A DNA stretch of 36,366 nucleotides, taken from NCBI GenBank assembly GCA_002069785.1, contig MWCA01000004.1, positions 82,050 to 118,415 on the forward strand, in the 5' to 3' direction. The first letter of the stretch is position 1; the number at the start of each line of letters is the position of its first letter. The position numbers and the translations under genes were made by a program. The DNA is from Lentisphaerae bacterium ADurb.Bin242. GTDB taxonomy: Bacteria; Verrucomicrobiota; Lentisphaeria; Victivallales; UBA1829. Positions 32,095 through 36,366 of this stretch are shown in pieces. The notes below the pieces were generated by a model. That model saw only the letters and a program-made list of their open reading frames with translations, ran no database searches and was not told the origin of the DNA.

Positions 32095-33245
32095 TTCTTT
32101 CTCCTCTGTGATTGGGTTAACAGGAACGGTTGGGCATAAAGTTTCTCCTCTCCACGCCCTTCCCGGGCGGAAAGCCGCAAGAAGACATGGGTTTCATGTT
32201 CATTTTCGGGAAGCGTGTAACGGAATTCCGTTCCGGATGCATCCAAGACCACCCCCGCCTTCGAAACCAGCTGAAACGCAACCGGACGATTGCAGGCGGC
32301 ACGCAGCACTCCACCGTCGAAATCCAGATATTCGAAGCGGAGCCCGTTGCCGGTGATCGCACCATAGAATCGGCCTTGGCGCAGGACCCGCAGGCAGGCT
32401 TCTGCGGTACGGACCTCCGGGAGCAATACGATTTTCCCGTACCATGTTTTGTCCGGAGCGGGATGATCCTTTACGAAAAAGCCGAAGCATTGCCGCCCGG
32501 TACCGAGGATATAGTCCCAGAGGGATTCGCTGAATGCGGTGAAGTCGACTTCGCTGTTGTGGTTGTAGACCTCGATGCCGAGCACCCGGGAATCACTGTC
32601 CAGCAATTCCAGCAGAAATTCCGGCGGCAGATGCGACCAGCAGGGATGGGCGATCACGATGCCGCCGCCGTCAGGAATCATCAGGGAGGCGAAGATAGCC
32701 TCGAATGCCTGTCGCCACGGCACAGGGAAGCCCGGACGGATGCCGTGCTTTTCGAGTCCGAACCGACGGTGGATGTCGAATGTGCCGCTTGCGAGCCGCG
32801 CGCCCGGAGCCGTGATGTGAAGATAGATCCCGGAATCGGCAAACGAATGATGTTCCGCATTCGGCGCTTCAAGAATCCCTTCTGGAAGTTTCGGGAACAG
32901 CTGCTTCCCTTCCGGAAACGGTAACTGGTTCCGGACTTCGGGATCGAGTTCGTCTGCCCACTTGCCGATTTCGACATTGAAGTCAATGCGGTCGTCCGCA
33001 TATTTGCCGTTGCGGACAAATCCTTTCTGGCCGCGTTTGAAAGTGTTTTCGCAGATGGAAGCCAGCGGATAATACGGCGCAGACGGGTAGTAGTTGGAGA
33101 AAGTCGCGAATTCCAGACCGTCCGAAACGAATTCGGCGAATTGTTCCCTGTCGACACAGTGCATGTGCGTGCATCCCGTGACTCGGTGAACATTCCGCCA
33201 GTCCACCCCCCTGTATGGATTCGGATTTCTTCCGCCTGCTGTCAT
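32091..33245 (-). CDS. PHP-superfamily metal-dependent phosphoesterase-like protein
   Basis: This 384-aa cytoplasmic protein carries the His-rich motifs of the PHP fold: CTHMHC (His27, His29), AEHHSF (His132, His133), [12 protein letters not shown] (His200, His205), IEVYNHN (His229) and VKDHP (Asp260-His261). PHP enzymes use three metals to hydrolyse phosphoesters, and some family members act on other substrates. The C-terminal region (about 285-375) is a small beta-sandwich, seen in PHP proteins of carbohydrate clusters. It heads the operon with a pseudopilin and a secreted enzyme, facing a divergent AraC regulator. The substrate is unknown. Confidence 0.78.
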   Translation of the reverse strand: MTAGGRNPNPYRGVDWRNVHRVTGCTHMHCVDREQFAEFVSDGLEFATFSNYYPSAPYYPLASICENTFKRGQKGFVRNGKYADDRIDFNVEIGKWADELDPEVRNQLPFPEGKQLFPKLPEGILEAPNAEHHSFADSGIYLHITAPGARLASGTFDIHRRFGLEKHGIRPGFPVPWRQAFEAIFASLMIPDGGGIVIAHPCWSHLPPEFLLELLDSDSRVLGIEVYNHNSEVDFTAFSESLWDYILGTGRQCFGFFVKDHPAPDKTWYGKIVLLPEVRTAEACLRVLRQGRFYGAITGNGLRFEYLDFDGGVLRAACNRPVAFQLVSKAGVVLDASGTEFRYTLPENEHETHVFLRLSAREGRGEEKLYAQPFLLTQSQRRKK

Positions 33246-33274
33246 GATTCACTCCCGATTTGTTCTTATTCCAT

Positions 33275-33303
33275 AATATAGGCATCTGAAAAAAGGTTTT
33301 CAA
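33275..33303 (-). promoter_or_regulatory. Promoter of the PHP-pseudopilin-enzyme operon
   Basis: On the minus strand TTGAAA (33303-33298) and TATATT (33280-33275) are 17 bp apart, 30 bp before the PHP start. The weaker -35 box would fit an activated promoter. Confidence 0.6.
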
Positions 33304-33316
33304 CAGGAGCCATGCG

Positions 33317-33358
33317 TAAAAACATATTGTATTTTTTAAAAAACATATTATTTTATTA
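33317..33358. promoter_or_regulatory. 21-bp-period direct repeat, candidate AraC binding site
   Basis: Two 21-bp units (33317-33337, 33338-33358) match at 16 of 21 positions and share AAAAACATATT. A 21-bp period is two helical turns, the spacing of AraC half-sites in E. coli araBAD. The repeat sits about 14 bp upstream of the -35 box of the PHP operon and just before the AraC gene at 33375, ideal for activation and autoregulation. Confidence 0.6.
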
Positions 33359-33374
33359 AAAAAGGAAAAAACAA

Positions 33375-34304
33375 ATGCCCGAGGCAAATACTTCTTTTTT
33401 CTCCGATCTGGACTGGAAAGTGTTCGGACGGCGCTCCCGCGGTCGCCATCTGCAGAGCCGTACTCCTGTGGTGTGGCAGCACGACCTCAATGATTGTGCA
33501 ATGCCGTTCTGGCTCAAATATGTGGCGGTGTCAACCCATCGGCAGGGCTGGAGCTATGAACATGGCGCTTCGGAATTGTCGGTAATCGAAATCCCGATGC
33601 AGGGCACACTCCACGTGGATTACGGAGGCAACGAGTTTACAGTGGAGCCGGGGTTTGCCTGTCTGCTGCCTGCCGGCGAATACAACCGTTTGTTCATGCA
33701 GGAGGGACCCGAACTCAAAAAGCTGACCTTTGCCTTTTCCGGACCGTGTTCGGCACTGATCCTGACTTCACTGACCAGAAATGCGGCAATCTTCAAACTG
33801 GAAAATCCAACGTGCGTCTTCGACTATTACCGTCGTTTCAAGGATCTGCTTGCGGAGAGTAATCCGGAGGATCTGCCGCGGTTGACCGGGTTGGCTTTGC
33901 AGTTTGTCATCGACATCAGTTCAGGAGTCCGCCGCGAGGCGTTACCCGATGTGCTCGTCATAGCCTGCCGGATCGTGAGCGCCGGCATCGGAAAGCGCAT
34001 TTCCGGAACCGAAATCGCAGCCATGTTGCATCTTTCGAGTTACCGGCTCAACCGTTTGTTTTTGAGACATTTCGGTTATACGGTGAGTCGTTACATGGAG
34101 TATCTCCGGATGGAAAAAGCCCGGCAACTGCTGCTGGAGTCGGGGACTTGTCTTGTCAAAGACGCAGCCTCCCGGACAGGATATTCCAGCGTCTTCGCCT
34201 TTTCGGCGGCATTTCGGAATCGATATGGCGTCTCGCCGCGCGATTATCGAAGGCGCGGCGTAACGCCCGGTCCTGTTTACGGAAAAAACACTCACCGCAA
34301 GTAA
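33375..34304 (+). CDS. AraC-family transcriptional regulator
   Basis: This 309-aa protein starts at the ATG at 33375, with AAAGGA about 8 nt upstream. The N-terminal cupin-type sensor (about 30-150) includes YEHGASELSVIEIPMQGTLHV and VEPGFACLLPAGEYNRL. The C-terminal double helix-turn-helix has ISGTEIAAMLHLSSYRLNRLFLRHFGYTVSRYMEYLRMEKA, then LVKDAASRTGYSSVFAFSAAFRNRYGVSPRDYRR. It is divergent from the PHP-pseudopilin-secreted-protein operon and is the obvious candidate activator, acting at the direct repeat in between. The inducer is unknown. Confidence 0.9.
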   Translation: MPEANTSFFSDLDWKVFGRRSRGRHLQSRTPVVWQHDLNDCAMPFWLKYVAVSTHRQGWSYEHGASELSVIEIPMQGTLHVDYGGNEFTVEPGFACLLPAGEYNRLFMQEGPELKKLTFAFSGPCSALILTSLTRNAAIFKLENPTCVFDYYRRFKDLLAESNPEDLPRLTGLALQFVIDISSGVRREALPDVLVIACRIVSAGIGKRISGTEIAAMLHLSSYRLNRLFLRHFGYTVSRYMEYLRMEKARQLLLESGTCLVKDAASRTGYSSVFAFSAAFRNRYGVSPRDYRRRGVTPGPVYGKNTHRK

Positions 34305-34362
34305 TACCAGTTCACAATATCGGGGGAACATCGGGGGACGGGCAGACGGAGAAAGAAGAAAA

Positions 34363-34410
34363 TGGTGAGCCGGCAGAGATTCGAACCCTGGACCACCGCC
34401 TTAAAAGGGC
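34363..34410 (-). other. Partial tRNA-Lys(UUU), 3' half only (possible attachment-site relic)
   Basis: On the minus strand 48 nt read as the 3' half of a tRNA. They comprise anticodon loop CTTTTAA (anticodon UUU), 3' anticodon stem GGCGG, a 5-nt variable loop, T-arm CAGGG-TTCGAAT-CTCTG, acceptor strand CCGGCTC, discriminator A and CCA. The 5' half (D-arm and the matching acceptor GAGCCGG) is absent upstream. Integrative elements commonly duplicate exactly this part of a tRNA gene, so this may be an att relic. It is not a functional tRNA. Confidence 0.72.
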
Positions 34411-34435
34411 ACACCATCGTCCCGATGTCCAGCGT

Positions 34436-34693
34436 GCATCGGCCGTATTTCGTGTACCCGGTGCGGCGGCACTGATTCCGCACACGCTCGAAGGCGAAAA
34501 CTTTTTCTTGCGTCCGCCGGCGGAAGCGCGGGTCGATGCGGGACCGTTTGTGTTCTCCTGGACCCAGACGAAGTTCGACCGTTTTTATTTCTGGTGCGGG
34601 GACCGTCCCAGTGTTGAAATGATCGGTCCGGCGGTAAGCTTGAATCCGGGAGAGTCCTGGGAGGTTCTGCTGACAGCGGAACCCAAGCCGTAA
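34436..34693 (+). pseudogene. C-terminal fragment of an unrecognised protein
   Basis: An open frame ends in beta-strand-like sequence: ENFFLRPPAEARVDAGPFVF, then SWTQTKFDRFYFWCGD, and finally SLNPGESWEVLLTAEPKP. The composition and the closing LNPGES-strand resemble the end of a carbohydrate-active beta-sandwich protein. There is no start codon or ribosome site of its own, and upstream the frame runs into the tRNA fragment in antisense. It appears to be the tail of a gene whose body was lost at or near the tRNA junction. The family is not recognised. Confidence 0.42.
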
Positions 34694-34897
34694 ATGGTCC
34701 GCTTGACGATTGGAAAGAAGGCTGCGTTCGGGTTCCGTACGGGAAATATGACAGAAAAACGCTATGCAAATTCTGCGGAAGGTGCTATAGTAAAGCAGAA
34801 TTGCCGCTGATCCGAAAAAAATGGGACGGTTGCCGGAGGACATTTTGACTTCGGCACCGGTCATACAAACGGATGCGGCAGGGAGGATTCTTCAAAC

Positions 34898-35725
34898 ATG
34901 CGTAAATTCGATTTTCACTTTCACTGCGACATCGATGATTCGTCCAAAATCGCGGAACTGGCTGCCCTCTGCCGGAAACTCGATACGGTTCTGGCGCTTT
35001 CCGGCGGACTCCGCTACGGGTCGCACGATTATCTGCCCAACGAAAAAGTGCTGGAAATCTGTCAAAAAAATCCCGACTGGTTCGTGCCGATGGCGAAGTT
35101 CGATCTCTGGGACACGGTTGAACCGGACCGTATCTATCGCTGGAAGGAAACCGGAGTGAAAGGCGTCAAGTTCATTTATCCGTATTATCCTTACGACCAT
35201 GATCTTTACATGCCGGTGTACGAGGCGTGCGAAGACTGCGGTCTTCCGGCGCTTTTCCATACCGGCAGTTTCCGGCCGGGACCCGCCGATGTCGAATGGA
35301 AACGGCCCGTGCTTACCAACATGAGTCCTTTCGGGCTTGACCGCATTGCGCGTTCCTTCCAGAAACTGCATATCGTCATGGCTCATCTCGGCACCCGGCT
35401 TTACCGGGAACAGGCGGCGTCCCTGGTCTGCCAGCATCCGAATCTTTATGCGGATCTTGCCGGTTCCGGAAGCTGGATGGGCGTTCAGCCGGAAGAATTG
35501 GAACGCCTGTTCAAACCTTTCCCGACGGCTTTTCTCGGGGAGGATATTTTCAAGAATTTCCGGAAAATAGTCTATGGTTCGGATGGATATGTGTCCTATC
35601 CGGCTCCGTTGTCCGAATCGCAGCCGTATTACGAGCGGCTTCTGCGGCTGAATAATGTTCCGGAAGAAATCCGGAATGGAATCATGGGGGGAACCGCCGC
35701 CTCGTGGATGGGGATTCCTCTTTGA
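34898..35725 (+). CDS. Amidohydrolase-2-family metal-dependent hydrolase
   Basis: This 275-aa TIM-barrel protein carries the Amidohydrolase_2 metal and catalytic motifs: FDFHFHCD with His7 and His9 on strand 1, ALFHTGSF with His121, VMAHLGTRL with His163 and KIVYGSDGY with Asp229. Relatives hydrolyse or decarboxylate ring and lactone compounds, including sugar-acid lactones, but the substrate cannot be told here. GGAGG lies about 12 nt before the ATG at 34898. It stands alone after the decayed stretch 34305-34897 and is followed by a truncated frame at 35761. Confidence 0.85.
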   Translation: MRKFDFHFHCDIDDSSKIAELAALCRKLDTVLALSGGLRYGSHDYLPNEKVLEICQKNPDWFVPMAKFDLWDTVEPDRIYRWKETGVKGVKFIYPYYPYDHDLYMPVYEACEDCGLPALFHTGSFRPGPADVEWKRPVLTNMSPFGLDRIARSFQKLHIVMAHLGTRLYREQAASLVCQHPNLYADLAGSGSWMGVQPEELERLFKPFPTAFLGEDIFKNFRKIVYGSDGYVSYPAPLSESQPYYERLLRLNNVPEEIRNGIMGGTAASWMGIPL

Positions 35726-35760
35726 CAAAGAATTGATACAAAAAATGGATTCGAATCAAT

Positions 35761-35952
35761 ATGATTGAATTAAAAAATGTCCTTCAAAAGTTGCAAATCC
35801 CGGAAACATACGAAGCGGAAATCGAACCGGAATGGGATGGCGGGCTTGGATCGGCGGAATTTCTTGTGCCGGAATTCATTGTGCGATACGGTTCGATAGC
35901 CGGGATAGTGCCGATGCCTTCGCCTCAGAAGATATTGCCCTTGTGTTCATAG
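35761..35952 (+). pseudogene. Short frame, probable N-terminal gene fragment of unknown type
   Basis: A 63-codon frame begins IELKNVLQKLQIPETYEAEI and continues with EFLVPEFIVRYGSIAGIVPM before ending in PSPQKILPLCS. The first roughly 50 residues look like real coding sequence with a structured start, then the frame stops abruptly. No good Shine-Dalgarno precedes the ATG. I interpret it as the start of a larger protein that has been cut off, but it could be a small gene. The family is not recognised. Confidence 0.4.
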
Positions 35953-36083
35953 ACCATCCCGTTCGGCGCATGCCAATCGACCTCTGAAAAAACTTTCCCC
36001 ATGCACCCTGTCAGTGAAGAGGATGGCGGATGTCCGTTGTCTGACTGTCCAAAATAAAATAGCGAAAAAAAACGGAAGAGGTC

Positions 36084-36112
36084 TTGACAAAGCTCGGTAT
36101 GGGATGTAAAAT
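36084..36112 (+). promoter_or_regulatory. Promoter of the LacI gene at 36150
   Basis: TTGACA (36084-36089) and TAAAAT (36107-36112) are 17 bp apart, a near-consensus sigma-70-type promoter. Confidence 0.75.
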
Positions 36113-36117
36113 ATAAA

Positions 36118-36133
36118 ATGTAAGCGCATACAT
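36118..36133. promoter_or_regulatory. 16-bp near-palindrome at the start site, candidate LacI operator
   Basis: ATGTAAGC and GCATACAT are symmetric at 7 of 8 positions around a central CG. The site covers the expected start of transcription and precedes the LacI gene by 16 bp, the same arrangement as in the other LacI promoters of this window. Confidence 0.62.
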
Positions 36134-36149
36134 TAATGAAAGATTTCCC

Positions 36150-36366
36150 ATGGCTTCCATTGCAGAAATATCAGAAAAAACAGGATTTTCGACGGCAACC
36201 GTATCCCGGGCATTGGATCCCCGGCTGAGCGGCAAAGTCCGTCCGAAAACGAGGGAAAAAATACTTTCCTTGTGCGAAGAGATTGGATTTGCCCCGAAAT
36301 TTTCCGCCCGCGCGCTTGCTGCCGGAAAGACATTCACCATCGGCATGCCTGCCCCCTGGGTTGAAA
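36150..36366 (+). CDS. LacI-family transcriptional regulator, N-terminal part (runs off window)
   Basis: The first 72 codons are visible. The peptide has a LacI helix-turn-helix (SIAEISEKTGFSTATVSRAL), a DPRLSGKVRPKTREKILSLCEEIGFAP segment and the hinge FSARALAAGKT, then enters the sensor (FTIGMPAPW). The DNA-binding unit is complete. The sensor and ligand are outside the window. The start has GAAAG about 8 nt upstream. A near-consensus promoter and a palindromic operator candidate precede it. It probably controls genes to the right. Confidence 0.9.
   Translation, partial: MASIAEISEKTGFSTATVSRALDPRLSGKVRPKTREKILSLCEEIGFAPKFSARALAAGKTFTIGMPAPWVE

Noticed and set aside
34363..34410. Functional tRNA-Lys gene
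   Set aside because: No D-arm or 5' acceptor strand (GAGCCGG) can be found upstream, and the 5' anticodon stem does not fully pair.

Overview
The window looks like accessory carbohydrate-degradation territory from a Lentisphaerota (Victivallis-like) genome. This is an inference from gene content. Three orphan type II pseudopilins carry the FTLIELL N-terminal helix and a C-terminal H-X9-DG motif. They sit next to large secreted enzymes (DUF4838, GH123-like and an unassigned family), together with heparinase II/III-like and GH36-like proteins and many one-component sugar regulators (LacI, GntR/LacI hybrid, AraC). I found no core housekeeping genes and no complete rRNA or tRNA genes.

Layout. 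1-660: the start of a leftward LacI regulator with promoter and operator, then an IS110 transposase remnant. 667-5626: cassette 1, a GntR/LacI-hybrid regulator, a pseudopilin and a secreted DUF4838 protein, followed by a broken AraC gene (to 6321). 6554-8056: an XRE-triple-PAS regulator. 8501-11026: an envelope or stress group, comprising a 49-aa membrane protein, an LEA-like repeat lipoprotein and a CmpX-like mechanosensitive channel. 11204-12184: a nitroreductase-like protein (leftward). 12471-15846: a leftward operon of a six-hairpin-like protein, an AGE-type sugar 2-epimerase and a LacI regulator, with a promoter and palindromic operator at its head. 16048-20952: cassette 2, a pseudopilin and a GH123-like enzyme (leftward). 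21184-22437: a GntR remnant and an intact GntR/LacI hybrid. 22541-27136: a leftward operon of AraC, GH36-like and heparinase-like genes. 27424-28706: a GntR/LacI hybrid and a pseudopilin remnant (rightward). 28704-33245: cassette 3, PHP, pseudopilin and a large secreted protein (leftward), with a divergent AraC gene at 33375. 34305-34897: a decayed stretch with a tRNA-Lys 3' half and a gene tail. 34898-35725: an amidohydrolase. 36150-end: the start of another LacI gene.

How it fits together. The repeated unit is regulator, one pseudopilin, one large secreted enzyme. It occurs intact or nearly intact three times and as remnants once more. A 126-bp inverted repeat (about 94% identical) carries the complete promoter and first codons of the GntR gene at 27424, and also serves as the promoter of the pseudopilin/GH123 operon. 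This suggests that an ancestral promoter-GntR-pseudopilin-enzyme cassette was duplicated and then partly deleted. Nearly every regulator has a palindromic or direct-repeat operator candidate at its own promoter. The most novel idea is that each pseudopilin is a dedicated partner of the enzyme encoded beside it.
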